The notes: a model not told the origin generated them from the letters alone. A stretch of DNA of 43,037 nucleotides from Akkermansia sp. (GCA_017399165.1 JAFQEF010000037.1:1-43037), one strand, 5' to 3'. Counted from the first letter of the stretch, positions 7,327 to 16,317 are shown. Numbers and translations are program-made.

Positions 7327-9762
7327 ATGGATATCCGCATTACAGGCGCGTCGCAGAATACGCTGCGTCATCTTAACCTCACGTTGCCGGCCGGCAAGTT
7401 GATAGCGCTGGTGGGGCCCAGTGGGTCCGGTAAGAGCACACTGGCGTATGATACGCTGTTTGCAGAGTCTCGCCGCCGCTTTTTGGACTGTTTATCTGCC
7501 GGGGCGCGGCGCATGCTGGCCCGGCCGGAGAAACCGCGCGTGGAATCCATAGAGGGGTTGCCCCCTGCGCTTTGTTTGGAGCAGAACGTGCCCACCGGAC
7601 AAACGCGTGCCGTGCTGGGCTCTTTAACGGAAACGCTGGATTATTTGCGCATTATCTATGCCGCCATTGGTGTACCGCATGACCCGCAAACCGGGGCGCG
7701 CCTTACCCGCCTCAGCCCGGATGAAATTGCGGCCTCCCTTTGTTCCTTGGCAGAGGGAACCCGCCTGACACTCTTGGCACCATTGCCCGCAAGTTTTGGC
7801 GCCAATGCCGCATCAGACATTTTAGACCTGCGTAAAGCCGGGTATCTGCGCGTGCGAGTGCAGGGGGAGATTCGGGAGCTGGAGGAGCTGGAGGCCGCCC
7901 CTCCCACGGCAGAGGATGTTTGCGAGCTGGTGATAGACCGCATTGTGGTGCGCCCCGGCAGCGAGTCTCGCATTGCGGACTCGTTACAAGTGGCCTTGCG
8001 TTTTTGTGCGGATGAGGTGCGCGCTTTGGTGCAATCACGGGGCGAGGAGCCACAGCTGCAAGCTTTCCATACCCGCTACCGCAACGCAGAAACCGGGTTT
8101 ACTTTGCCTGATTTAACGCCGCGCCTGTTTTCTCACTATTCTCCGCAGGGCGCGTGCGAGCATTGCCATGGCTTGGGCGTGAGTGAGAATAAAAAAGGCG
8201 AACCCGTGATATGCCCCGCATGTAAAGGGCTGCGCCTTAACCCTACAGCCCTTGCCGTAACGCTTGATTTCGGCGGAAAAGAACTTAACTTGGGGGATTT
8301 TTGCCAATTAACCGTTGAGGAGAACTTAGCGCTGTTGTCCACCTTGCGTATTCCGCCTGCTTTTGCAGAGGCGCTTCAAACCGCCGTGGCAGAGCTGCAA
8401 CGCCGCTTAAGCTGTTTGGCAGAGCTGGGCTTGTGCTACCTCAGCTTGGGGCGTGCCACGAACACTTTATCCGGGGGCGAGCTCCAGCGCGCGCGATTGG
8501 CCGGGCAAATAGGCGGCGGGCTCTCCGGTGTGTTGTATATTTTGGATGAACCCACCATTGGCCTGCACCCGCGAGAAACGGCCATGCTTATCAACGCCTT
8601 AAAACGTTTGCGCGATAAAGGCAATACCATTTTGGTGGTGGAGCATGACCCCCTGCTGTTGGCGGCTGCCGATTTGCTGGTGGAGATGGGCCCCGGCAGC
8701 GGGCCGGACGGCGGCAGCATTATTGCCATGGGCACGTATGAAGAGCTGATGCAAAACGAAGCCTCCCCCACCGGGACTTGGTTAGCGGGTAAGTGCCGTT
8801 ATGCGGAATCAGAATCCCCCGATGTGACGGCCTGTGATTGGTTGGAGCTGCGTGGGGCATCTGCCCGCAACCTCAAAAATGTTACCCTGCGTATTCCCTT
8901 GGGGGCGTTTACGTGCATGAGTGGCCCCGGTGGCTCCGGCAAAAGCACCTTGATTCATGAGTGCCTGTTGCCTGCGCTTAAGGCGGGTAAGGTGCGGGGG
9001 GCAGATAAAGTAAGCCGTGCCGTGCTGTTGGATCAAAGCCCGCTGGGCAGTTCCCCTCGCTCCACCCCGGCTACGGCTACCGGCTTGTTGGATGTTCTGC
9101 GCCCGCTGTACGCGGCGCTCCCGCTTTCTCGCCAACGTGGGTACACGGCGGGTAGGTTCTCACTCAATGTGCGCGGTGGGCGTTGCGAGCGCTGCACGGG
9201 TACCGGCTTTTTGCAGGTGGATATGAACTTTTTGGCAGACCTGTACACCCCTTGCGATGCCTGCCACGGTGCGCGCTATAACCGCGAAACGCTGGAGGTA
9301 ACGTGGCGTGGCAAATCCATAGCCGCAGCGCTTGCTCAAACGGTGGATGAAGCCTTGGAGTTCTTTGCCCCCATACCCGCTGCCGTGGGTATATTGCAGG
9401 CTATGCATGATTTGGGCTTGGGCTATTTGCCCTTGGATCGCTCTGTGACAACGCTTTCCGGCGGCGAGGCTCAGCGTGTACGCATTGCCACGTATCTGGC
9501 AAAAGCTGCACCCAAGCGTGGCCGCAGAGAAGGGGAGCACTTGCTGTTTGTGTTGGATGAACCCTCCACCGGCCTGCATTTCCGAGAGGTGGATATGCTC
9601 TTGCTTGCCTTGTATCGCCTGCGCGCTGCCGGGCATACCGTGCTTTGTGTGGAGCATCACAGTGGCATATTATCCCGTGCAGATTATTGGGTAGAGCTCG
9701 GCCCCGGTGCCGGGCACAACGGCGGCAACATTGTGTATGCCGGTGCACCGTGTGAGCAATAA
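7327..9762 (+). CDS. UvrA-like ABC ATPase, short form
   Basis: 811 residues of an excinuclease-A-like tandem ABC ATPase. Visible motifs are Walker A G-P-S-G-S-G-K-S-T (about 30-38), a first zinc module C-x2-C-x15-C-x2-C, signature L-S-G-G-E-L-Q-R, Walker B L-Y-I-L-D-E-P-T-I-G-L-H, a second Walker A G-P-G-G-S-G-K-S-T, a second zinc module with F-L-A-D-L-Y-T-P-C, L-S-G-G-E-A-Q-R and L-D-E-P-S-T-G-L-H. Canonical UvrA is about 940 residues. The shortfall lies mainly in the first zinc module, where the insertion domain normally sits between the two cysteine pairs. The region corresponding to the UvrB-binding domain appears present. It may be a repair accessory or resistance-type UvrA paralogue rather than the housekeeping protein. 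The start is chosen from promoter spacing. Confidence 0.88.
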   Translation: MDIRITGASQNTLRHLNLTLPAGKLIALVGPSGSGKSTLAYDTLFAESRRRFLDCLSAGARRMLARPEKPRVESIEGLPPALCLEQNVPTGQTRAVLGSLTETLDYLRIIYAAIGVPHDPQTGARLTRLSPDEIAASLCSLAEGTRLTLLAPLPASFGANAASDILDLRKAGYLRVRVQGEIRELEELEAAPPTAEDVCELVIDRIVVRPGSESRIADSLQVALRFCADEVRALVQSRGEEPQLQAFHTRYRNAETGFTLPDLTPRLFSHYSPQGACEHCHGLGVSENKKGEPVICPACKGLRLNPTALAVTLDFGGKELNLGDFCQLTVEENLALLSTLRIPPAFAEALQTAVAELQRRLSCLAELGLCYLSLGRATNTLSGGELQRARLAGQIGGGLSGVLYILDEPTIGLHPRETAMLINALKRLRDKGNTILVVEHDPLLLAAADLLVEMGPGSGPDGGSIIAMGTYEELMQNEASPTGTWLAGKCRYAESESPDVTACDWLELRGASARNLKNVTLRIPLGAFTCMSGPGGSGKSTLIHECLLPALKAGKVRGADKVSRAVLLDQSPLGSSPRSTPATATGLLDVLRPLYAALPLSRQRGYTAGRFSLNVRGGRCERCTGTGFLQVDMNFLADLYTPCDACHGARYNRETLEVTWRGKSIAAALAQTVDEALEFFAPIPAAVGILQAMHDLGLGYLPLDRSVTTLSGGEAQRVRIATYLAKAAPKRGRREGEHLLFVLDEPSTGLHFREVDMLLLALYRLRAAGHTVLCVEHHSGILSRADYWVELGPGAGHNGGNIVYAGAPCEQ

Positions 9763-9800
9763 AAAAGACAGAGCCGGGGAATCTCCCCGACCCTGCCTCT
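9761..9800 (-). terminator. Intrinsic terminator of the capsid-like gene
   Basis: A hairpin with stem CGGGGA / TCCCCG (9775-9789, 3-nt loop), extended imperfectly by AGACAGAG / CTGCCTCT, is followed on the minus strand by six T (9761-9766). It separates two convergent genes. Confidence 0.75.
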
Positions 9801-9822
9801 TGTGGTTGATGGTTTGCAGTAT

Positions 9823-10728
9823 TTATTCCTCGCAAAGAATCTTTACGAAAGCCTCCTCCTGCAGGCGGGTTGCACCGCAGGCAAACTTAGCACGAATTTG
9901 GAGCGTTTCATCCAAATCGTCTCGCACGGATATCTTGACACGGAAGTCATCCCAAATGCCGAACTGGGCCTTGCTCTTCACCCAAGCCAAGCAGGTGCGT
10001 GTACCGTCCACCAGCGGCAGTTGCTCTGTGCGGATAATGCGGAACCCGAGGAAGGTGTCCACCTTGCCCTCTACCAAAGCGCGGGCAGTGTTGTAGTCAA
10101 AACTAGACACCTCCGGCTCTTGCAGTAGGGAGTTGATTTGTGCAGCTGTGCAGGCCAGCACCAGTTCATCCCCGTAGGCGCGGCGCTCCTCGTTCCACGC
10201 CTCTGCTTTCTGCAACATGGTAAGCGCTTTACGCAATTTGCCAACCGTGAGGTTGCAAGCCTCGGGCGTGCCGGTCTCTGCGTAATCCGCCTCAATGATT
10301 TGGGTATCGCTGAAAGCCACGGGTTCCGTACCGAATTCTCCTTTGTAACATGTGCCCAAGAAATTGTTGAGCATCACTTGGTCCATGGTACGCCCGGCGG
10401 CTGCACGCAAACCCTCAATCGTTTTGCTGACAGGCACATCGATATTGGCGAGCTTTTTGGCATCGAACTCGTCAAAGCCGATAGCGCGTGTAAAGATGTG
10501 CGGGTGCATCACACGGCGGGTGGTAGGGGCATCCTGCAGCACGGTGGTTTGCATGCGGTCCGTTTTTTCATGGAAATCCAGCAAGCCGTATTGATCAAAG
10601 GTGACCAGCTTACCGCTCAACCCTGTTTCAATGCTCACGTATTTTTCCAAGCGCGAGGCCTCTTGCTGTAAATAAGAGCCCCACTTTTCAGAATACTTGA
10701 TTTGGTACTGTTGTTCTATATCAGCCAT
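9823..10728 (-). CDS. Phage major-capsid-like protein, isolated
   Basis: 301 residues. From memory the sequence matches a tailed-phage major capsid family (the Phage_capsid_2 type, I believe). It opens with a Y-x6-W-x-x-Y-L-Q-Q-E-A-S-R-L segment and S-I-E-T-G-L-S-G-K-x3-F-D-Q-Y-G. Later come an R-R-A-Y-G-D-E-L-V-L-A-C-T-A-A-Q-I-x3-L segment, S-S-F-D-Y-N-T-A-R-A-L-V-E-G-K and D-T-F-L-G-F-R-I-I-R-T, and it ends in F-A-C-G-A-T-R-L-Q-E-E. Length suits a capsid subunit. No portal, terminase, protease, tail or integrase gene is nearby: the neighbours are a UvrA-like gene and an envelope gene. It is intact and has its own terminator. Possible explanations are a prophage relic, a domesticated capsid or a microcompartment-like shell. 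I saw no clear promoter or Shine-Dalgarno sequence upstream. Confidence 0.75.
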   Translation of the reverse strand: MADIEQQYQIKYSEKWGSYLQQEASRLEKYVSIETGLSGKLVTFDQYGLLDFHEKTDRMQTTVLQDAPTTRRVMHPHIFTRAIGFDEFDAKKLANIDVPVSKTIEGLRAAAGRTMDQVMLNNFLGTCYKGEFGTEPVAFSDTQIIEADYAETGTPEACNLTVGKLRKALTMLQKAEAWNEERRAYGDELVLACTAAQINSLLQEPEVSSFDYNTARALVEGKVDTFLGFRIIRTEQLPLVDGTRTCLAWVKSKAQFGIWDDFRVKISVRDDLDETLQIRAKFACGATRLQEEAFVKILCEE

Positions 10729-10986
10729 GGTATTGTGTTTTCTATTGTTGTTGTTGTATGTGTTGGTGGCCGGCGGTGTTGTAGATTACCCGTGGCGGGG
10801 TCTTACCGCATTGTGAGCAGGGGGGCGGTTCTGTGCAGAATTATGGCTGCCTGTCACTCTTGCCGCGTATATAAAATCACAGCTTTTTTCATTTGTCACC
10901 TGTTTCTACCCTTCCGCAGGCACTTTTCATGAGTATGTGCTTTTAGTTATTGAACGCAACGGCAGCGGTTATTGTACACTCTGCGT

Positions 10987-12195
10987 ATGCGCTCTATGTG
11001 GAATACCCTAAAACAGAAATTGTTTGGCTTGCTGCGTTATTTGTGGGGCTACTCCGGCACGTTGGCCATGTTGTCTTTAATGCTGGGGGTGCTGGGTATG
11101 GGGGTATATCATTTGATAGTTAAAGATATAGGGGAGGAGTACAGGCATCTGCGCACGGTGCGCCATTATTCCGGATTATACAACACCGCCGGGCCGGAGC
11201 CACCACGCGGGCTGGGCCCAGTTAATGCTGCGGGGAATTCCCCTTGCATTCACTTTGAATATAATGAGGCAGGTCAGCCAACACGGGTGGTGTGCATAGG
11301 GGCAGATGGTTTGGTGCAGCTGCTGCCCGGCAGCCGTGTGGCAGAACAACTTGTGGAGTATGATGAAAATGGGCGTGTGGTGGCTAAACACAACAAAGAT
11401 GCGGCGGGTTACCCTGCGGCGGATGCCCATGGGGTGGCAAGCCGAGAGTTTGTGTACAATGACTCCGGCATGTTGGTAAGCAGCGTTGCAAAAGATGCCG
11501 GGGGTAAAAAGATAGTGCCGCGCATGCCGGGTTATGCGGAGCAGCAGGTTTACTACGATGCGCACAACCGCCCTACCGAGGTGCGGCATCTCGACGGCAC
11601 GGGTAAGCCCATTACCAATGCTGCCGGGGAAAATACCGTGCGCTATCAATACGATGATGCACATCAACTTACCACCCGCTCCAACTATGAAAACGGTGTG
11701 TTGCACGTTAATAAGCAGGGCGTTGCTGTAGAGAAAACGCATACTACGGCAGATGGCCTTATTCACCATTCTCAGCATTTTTCTGATAAGGGGGAACCTG
11801 CACAAAATACGGCAGATGGCGAGGTAGCCCGCTTGGTAGAGCTATCTCCCTCGGGGCGTATTAAAAGAGTGCGCCGCTGCGGGCAGGATGGCCTGCCGTT
11901 GCAACAAAGCCGCAGTTGCTCCGAGCATGTGTTGCGCAGCAATGACGCCGGGTTGCCCGAGTGGGAGTGTTTTAACGGTGCAGATGGTCACCCCTGTGAT
12001 AACCCCGCTTTGGGATACGCTGAGCATGTGTGGGAGTATGATGATGCCGGAGCTTTGGCACGTGAGTATTTTTGGGATGCAGCGGGGAATCCTGCCCCCG
12101 TTTATGAAAAGCGCTACAGCGGGCAGGGGGCTTTCAGGCATGTGCTCTCCCTGCATACGGATGGCTCCACAGAGCTGCGGCGTTGTGATGAATGA
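10987..12195 (+). CDS. Membrane-anchored YD-like repeat protein
   Basis: About 402 residues of unknown function. A membrane helix lies near the N-terminus (L-A-M-L-S-L-M-L-G-V-L-G-M-G-V-Y). The long exported part contains about seven degenerate repeats of 40-50 residues with the pattern Y-D/N-x2-G-x-x ... D-x2-G-x-P ... E-x-x-Y. This resembles RHS/YD-type or similar beta-strand wrap repeats but is too divergent to assign firmly. The frame is open to a TTG at 10972; ATG codons at 10987 and 10996 are likelier starts because both leave the full membrane helix. The stop overlaps an ATG of the next frame (ATGA), but the downstream gene appears to have its own promoter. Confidence 0.75.
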   Translation: MRSMWNTLKQKLFGLLRYLWGYSGTLAMLSLMLGVLGMGVYHLIVKDIGEEYRHLRTVRHYSGLYNTAGPEPPRGLGPVNAAGNSPCIHFEYNEAGQPTRVVCIGADGLVQLLPGSRVAEQLVEYDENGRVVAKHNKDAAGYPAADAHGVASREFVYNDSGMLVSSVAKDAGGKKIVPRMPGYAEQQVYYDAHNRPTEVRHLDGTGKPITNAAGENTVRYQYDDAHQLTTRSNYENGVLHVNKQGVAVEKTHTTADGLIHHSQHFSDKGEPAQNTADGEVARLVELSPSGRIKRVRRCGQDGLPLQQSRSCSEHVLRSNDAGLPEWECFNGADGHPCDNPALGYAEHVWEYDDAGALAREYFWDAAGNPAPVYEKRYSGQGAFRHVLSLHTDGSTELRRCDE

Positions 12196-12231
12196 AACGC
12201 CTCACCGTATTTTTTATCGCCTTTTTTTTAC

Positions 12232-12259
12232 TTGATATTCGACGGCTTTTCGCTATAAT
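12232..12259 (+). promoter_or_regulatory. Sigma70-type promoter
   Basis: TTGATA (12232-12237), a 16-nt spacer and a perfect TATAAT (12254-12259), 31 nt before the ATG at 12291. It lies inside the 5' part of the longest reading frame, which argues that the first possible ATG (12192) is not the start. Confidence 0.7.
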
Positions 12260-12290
12260 CGAGAAAAATCAATACATAGCAGTTTTTCGT

Positions 12291-13127
12291 ATGCTTGGCC
12301 GCTGTCTGAGTTTTCTTTTCTTAATCATGTGCTTGGCTTTGCCTGCTTTCTGTCAGGGGGAGTCGCGGGTAACAGTTTCCCTGCACAGGCAGGCGGAGCA
12401 AGCGGAGCCGTTGAGCATTACGCCGCAAGAGTGGTCTGCTACGGTGGCAGCTTTGTTGGAGTTGCGTTTATATGATACCGACCCGGCACAGGCGGCAAGC
12501 ATGATGGCCGACAAGGCCGTACCTGTGACAGCCAAAGTGTTGCGCGGGGCAGATGCTCAATACACTGTGTTAGCATATGCCGCCTCAGCGGAGCCTGCTG
12601 CGCCGTTGGCTCTGCTCTTGTTTCGAGCCGGGCATCTTATCTGTGTCGGCATTACATATGGCACAGTGCAAAATTCTCTCTCTTTTATCAGCGCAACAGA
12701 TGATGCCTGGGCTCGGCTTCACGGTTTTGATTCAAAAGAGTTGAAAGCGGTATCCTCCACATCCTCAACTTGGGAGAAACAACTGCTGCAGCTTGCCAAA
12801 AACGGCAGTTCACTTACCCGCAAAAAGGCGCGTACCTGTATGTTGCGTGTACCAACTGCAGAGGGTGAGCGCTATTCCCCGCTTCTGCACGGTAAAGGCT
12901 GTGTACACTTTTATTATCACTATGCAGATGAGGATGATGATAATCCTAAGCCGTATTTTAAGCACGGTGATTATTTATACAAACGCTACGTGGCGGTGGC
13001 TTTTGATGCTACCGGTAAATGCCTCTCCCTTTGTCACGGGCTTGAAATTGGCCACTTCCAATTACCGGAAGACGGCTCGACGGACCCTTTACACATGGAT
13101 CAAGATTACATGTTGCTCCCGAAATGA
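12291..13127 (+). CDS. Exported protein of unknown function
   Basis: 278 residues, family not recognised. The N-terminus M-L-G-R-C-L-S-F-L-F-L-I-M-C-L-A-L-P-A-F is a signal peptide ending near F-C-Q-G-E. The mature part is a mixed alpha/beta domain with no motif I can name; a C-terminal segment has an acidic patch (Y-A-D-E-D-D-D) and many aromatic residues. The start was set at 12291 because the promoter lies between it and the upstream ATG (12192), and because this choice places the signal peptide at the N-terminus. It overlaps the downstream lipoprotein gene by four bases (ATGA), so the two are probably co-translated. Confidence 0.72.
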   Translation: MLGRCLSFLFLIMCLALPAFCQGESRVTVSLHRQAEQAEPLSITPQEWSATVAALLELRLYDTDPAQAASMMADKAVPVTAKVLRGADAQYTVLAYAASAEPAAPLALLLFRAGHLICVGITYGTVQNSLSFISATDDAWARLHGFDSKELKAVSSTSSTWEKQLLQLAKNGSSLTRKKARTCMLRVPTAEGERYSPLLHGKGCVHFYYHYADEDDDNPKPYFKHGDYLYKRYVAVAFDATGKCLSLCHGLEIGHFQLPEDGSTDPLHMDQDYMLLPK

Positions 13128-13690
13128 AGATGCGTGCCTCCATTTTCTGTATTATTATCAACCTGTTATGCGTGCTTAGCCTGAGCAGTTGTTGGGTTAA
13201 TCACGAGCGTGTGTTTGAACATGCCATTGAGTATGACGGCGTGCTGGTAGAAGAGCCCACGGTTCACTACATGCATGAGGGTAAGCCCTACCGCCGAGGT
13301 GTGCGTGTCAACTGGCGGTGGACCCGCAATAGCTCATGGTCATCATTTCAGGAGAATATCATTGGCCCGTCCCGCTGGAAACGTACTGCGGTGCCCGGTT
13401 CGGAATCCGCCGTCTATTGTCGTGAACTGGTGAAAGGGGAATATGGAATGCATTACCACCCCGATTCTGCATGGCAAGAGGCAACTTTCCCCATGAATCG
13501 CGCGCGAAAAGACCCGCTTATCCGCAAATCTTATGCCGTAAATAACAGAGAGATAGATGATTCTTTTGAGGCTTCCGCGCATTTGACGTGGCGTGGCTTA
13601 TATGCGTTACCGGCAGCTGCGGTTCTTTTTGTGGCCGAGACACCCGTTAATTTAGTAACCTCTGTCTATTATCTCATAAAATACAGTTGA
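13124..13690 (+). CDS. Predicted lipoprotein
   Basis: 188 residues, unknown function. The signal peptide ends in a lipobox L-S-S-C (Cys at about residue 23), so the protein is predicted to be lipid-anchored in the envelope. A second hydrophobic stretch near the C-terminus (L-Y-A-L-P-A-A-A-V-L-F-V) may be a membrane or hairpin segment. Translation is probably coupled to the preceding gene through the ATGA overlap. A perfect promoter for the next gene follows within 30 bases. Confidence 0.75.
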   Translation: MKMRASIFCIIINLLCVLSLSSCWVNHERVFEHAIEYDGVLVEEPTVHYMHEGKPYRRGVRVNWRWTRNSSWSSFQENIIGPSRWKRTAVPGSESAVYCRELVKGEYGMHYHPDSAWQEATFPMNRARKDPLIRKSYAVNNREIDDSFEASAHLTWRGLYALPAAAVLFVAETPVNLVTSVYYLIKYS

Positions 13691-13715
13691 TGATTTTGCC
13701 GACGATAATCAGAAT

Positions 13716-13743
13716 TTGACATATTCTGCAACTATGCTATAAT
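13716..13743 (+). promoter_or_regulatory. Consensus promoter of the HD-domain gene
   Basis: Perfect TTGACA (13716-13721), a 16-nt spacer and perfect TATAAT (13738-13743). Only 12 nt separate the -10 from the ATG at 13756, so the mRNA leader should be about 5-6 nt. Confidence 0.85.
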
Positions 13744-13755
13744 GGCGCGACAAGT

Positions 13756-15357
13756 ATGTTCGGTTTCATCAAAAATCTTTTTCGACGCAAGCCTGCAGAG
13801 AGTGCAGCCGAGAGTGAGCAACGCCGTGCCCAGCAACAGCTGCTGACGCTGTCCGTGGGTGGCATGGTTGCATTGTGCGCTTTGGTATACAGTGTGCCGG
13901 ATGATGCTTTGCTGAGCATTTACCGCATGTGTTGGGTTGTTTTGTGCTCTGTATCGCTTTGGGTTTTCTATGTTTTTGGGCGCAGTCATACCTCGCTCAG
14001 TTTCCGCCCCGCGTTGCTGTGTGTGCTTTCCATCGTGGTACAGATGCTTCTCATGCATCTGATTATCTCCTATTGGAACCGCCATTTCCCCTCTTTGCAT
14101 GAGGAGGTGCTGTTGGTGCTGCCCTACATGCTTGCCCCGGCTGTAACTGCTGTGCTGATTAATCGCTCTGTGGGCGTGTTCGTGGCATTGTGTTGTACCA
14201 TGTATGGCGCGGTGCTGTTCCCGGTAGACTTTTCGCTGGCATTCGTGGCAGATTACATTGGCATCAGTCTGCTCACAGGTGTTTTATCCGCCGGTATTTG
14301 CGGTCATCTGCAAAAGCGCCAGCAGTTGCTTTATGCCGGGTTTAAATTGGGCGCGGTCGTGTTTTTCAGTGCCCTGATTTTGCTTGGGTTGCATGCAGAT
14401 GTGCTGCGCTATGATATGATGCAGGACGGTTATTTGAGAATCCTTTTAGCCGCCTTGTTGACCATTGGTGTTAATTTCTTGTTCGGTATTATCATTAACG
14501 GTGTGATGCCTATGCTGGAAAACATTTTCCGCATATCTACCCACATTACGTGGTTGGAGTGGGCAGATATGAACCACCCCTTGCTCAAAAAACTGCAAAT
14601 GACCGCTCCCGGCACTTTTCACCACTGTTTGTGTGTGCAACGTTTGGCAGAGGGCGCGGCAGAGGCCGTGGGGGCAGATGTTACGCGCGCCGGTGTTTGC
14701 GGCCTTTACCATGATATCGGTAAACTCAATAACCCGCAGTATTTCTCTGAAAATATTGTGGACCAAAGCCTCTCCCCCCATGCAGAACTTACCCCCGAGG
14801 GCAGTGCCCGCATTATTACCGGCCATGTAACCGCCGGGGTGGACTTGGCTAAAGAACACCGCCTTAACCCCATGATTATTGATGCCATACGCGAGCACCA
14901 CGGGGTGACTACGGCTTATTTCTTCCTTCGCAAGGCTCAGGATACATACGAGGCTGCGCGCCAACGCTTTGAAGAGGGTCTTACAGATACCTGCCCGGAT
15001 GAGGTCGATAAGTCCATTTTCACGTATGAAGGCCCCATACCGCAAAGCCGTGAGTCCGGCATTGTGAGTATGGCAGATGCCGTGGAGAGCGCCACGCGTT
15101 CCCTGCAACACCCCACAGAGGCGGATATCCGTAACATGATAGATGCCATTTTCAAAGGCCGTATTTTGGATGGTCACTTGCAGGATTGCGGACTCACCCT
15201 CGGCGATATTTCAAAAATGAAGGAATCTTTCTTCCATACCCTCCGTACTATGAACCACAACCGCATTGCTTACCCCAAACCCAAAGAGGGCGATGCCGCT
15301 GAGCGCATTGCGGAAAAGCGTCTGGCTACGGAGACGGAAGAAAAGAAGGGGGCATAA
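13756..15357 (+). CDS. Membrane HD-domain phosphohydrolase (PgpH-like)
   Basis: 533 residues. Residues about 25-255 contain seven to eight membrane helices, followed by a cytoplasmic HD domain with the H-D-I-G-K signature at about 319-323, an upstream metal-ligand His near 288-291 (T-F-H-H-C) and a downstream R-E-H-H-G. This is the arrangement of 7TM-HD proteins such as PgpH, which hydrolyse cyclic di-AMP; that activity is inferred from the family. The large extracytoplasmic N-terminal domain of classical PgpH (over 700 residues) is absent. The start is fixed by the consensus promoter 12 nt upstream. A transporter gene follows after 20 bases. Confidence 0.85.
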   Translation: MFGFIKNLFRRKPAESAAESEQRRAQQQLLTLSVGGMVALCALVYSVPDDALLSIYRMCWVVLCSVSLWVFYVFGRSHTSLSFRPALLCVLSIVVQMLLMHLIISYWNRHFPSLHEEVLLVLPYMLAPAVTAVLINRSVGVFVALCCTMYGAVLFPVDFSLAFVADYIGISLLTGVLSAGICGHLQKRQQLLYAGFKLGAVVFFSALILLGLHADVLRYDMMQDGYLRILLAALLTIGVNFLFGIIINGVMPMLENIFRISTHITWLEWADMNHPLLKKLQMTAPGTFHHCLCVQRLAEGAAEAVGADVTRAGVCGLYHDIGKLNNPQYFSENIVDQSLSPHAELTPEGSARIITGHVTAGVDLAKEHRLNPMIIDAIREHHGVTTAYFFLRKAQDTYEAARQRFEEGLTDTCPDEVDKSIFTYEGPIPQSRESGIVSMADAVESATRSLQHPTEADIRNMIDAIFKGRILDGHLQDCGLTLGDISKMKESFFHTLRTMNHNRIAYPKPKEGDAAERIAEKRLATETEEKKGA

Positions 15358-15377
15358 GGATTCCCCCGTGCTGAAAC

Positions 15378-16289
15378 ATGAAACAACATTTACGCAGTAT
15401 CTGCATGGTGTTGGCGTTCCTGGTGGGTGGCCTGTTACATGCAGAATTGGCACCGCTGGCGGCGTGGCTTCCCGTCGGTATTACGCTGATGCTTTGCATC
15501 ACCTTTATAGGCCTTGACACCAAGCAGCTCAAACCCACGTGGATGCACTTGGTGTTGCTGGTAGTTTTGCAGTTAATGGGCTTGGGCTTTTGGTATGCTG
15601 CCGTATTAGCGGGGCACCCGGTGCTGGCGGAGTCTTTGTATTATTGTGCAGCAGCCCCCGTGGCATCTGCCGCGCCCGTTATTGTTAATTTGTTAAGGGG
15701 CAACACGGCATTTATCACCACGGCCATGGTGCTCAGCCAAGCCATGTTCGGCATAGTGACACCTTTTGTTTTACCCTTTGTGGTAGATGCCCCGGGGCTG
15801 GGTTATATAGATTTTCTGTTGGTTGTATTATACCAGTTAATGGTGGCCTTGGGGGCTCCGGCTCTCATCTCATTCTTGTTGCGGGTGTGTTACCCACCCT
15901 GCAAGCAATGGGCACCCAAACTGCGTGATTATTCTTTAGCTATTTGGATTATCAACCTCACCATTGTTTCAGCTGCCGGCACACACCGCCTGCTGCTCAT
16001 GAATTACAGTTTTTATGATATATGGCCGGTGGCATTGGGCGCTTTAACAATTTGTGCTATTGGGTTTATAGGTGGATACTGGTTGGGTTACCCGCGCCTC
16101 AAGCGTGAGTGCTCTCAAGCCCTTGGTCAAAAAAATACCATTCTGACGCTTTATATCGCAGGCCAGCCTTATGCTACCCCTCTGGCTTATATAGGCCCGG
16201 CTTTTTATGTGTTTTTCCATAATGTTGCCAATGCTATACAGCTTTCTCTGGCCTTGAGAGAACAAAAAAAGGCAGGCATTGACAAATAA
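15378..16289 (+). CDS. SBF/BASS-type membrane transporter
   Basis: 303 residues with about nine to ten hydrophobic helices and little else. The segments A-A-A-P-V-A-S-A-A-P-V-I-V-N and G-Q-K-N-T-I-L-T-L resemble the conserved regions of the bile acid:sodium symporter (BASS/SBF) superfamily, which carries organic anions or arsenite; the substrate here cannot be told. It lies 20 bases after the HD-domain gene and is probably co-transcribed. The last codons contain the -35 box of the next gene's promoter. Confidence 0.75.
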   Translation: MKQHLRSICMVLAFLVGGLLHAELAPLAAWLPVGITLMLCITFIGLDTKQLKPTWMHLVLLVVLQLMGLGFWYAAVLAGHPVLAESLYYCAAAPVASAAPVIVNLLRGNTAFITTAMVLSQAMFGIVTPFVLPFVVDAPGLGYIDFLLVVLYQLMVALGAPALISFLLRVCYPPCKQWAPKLRDYSLAIWIINLTIVSAAGTHRLLLMNYSFYDIWPVALGALTICAIGFIGGYWLGYPRLKRECSQALGQKNTILTLYIAGQPYATPLAYIGPAFYVFFHNVANAIQLSLALREQKKAGIDK

Positions 16290-16307
16290 AACCTCATCCA
16301 CTATAAT
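16279..16307 (+). promoter_or_regulatory. Consensus promoter of the C_GCAxxG_C_C gene
   Basis: TTGACA (16279-16284), a 17-nt spacer and TATAAT (16302-16307), both perfect, with 10 nt to the ATG at 16318. The -35 overlaps the end of the transporter gene. The leader should be about 3-4 nt. Confidence 0.88.
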
Positions 16308-16317
16308 AAAGCCCGTT

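Noticed and set aside
7160..13700. Prophage around the capsid-like gene
   Set aside because: No integrase, portal, terminase, tail or lysis gene was found on either strand nearby, so only an orphan gene is claimed.
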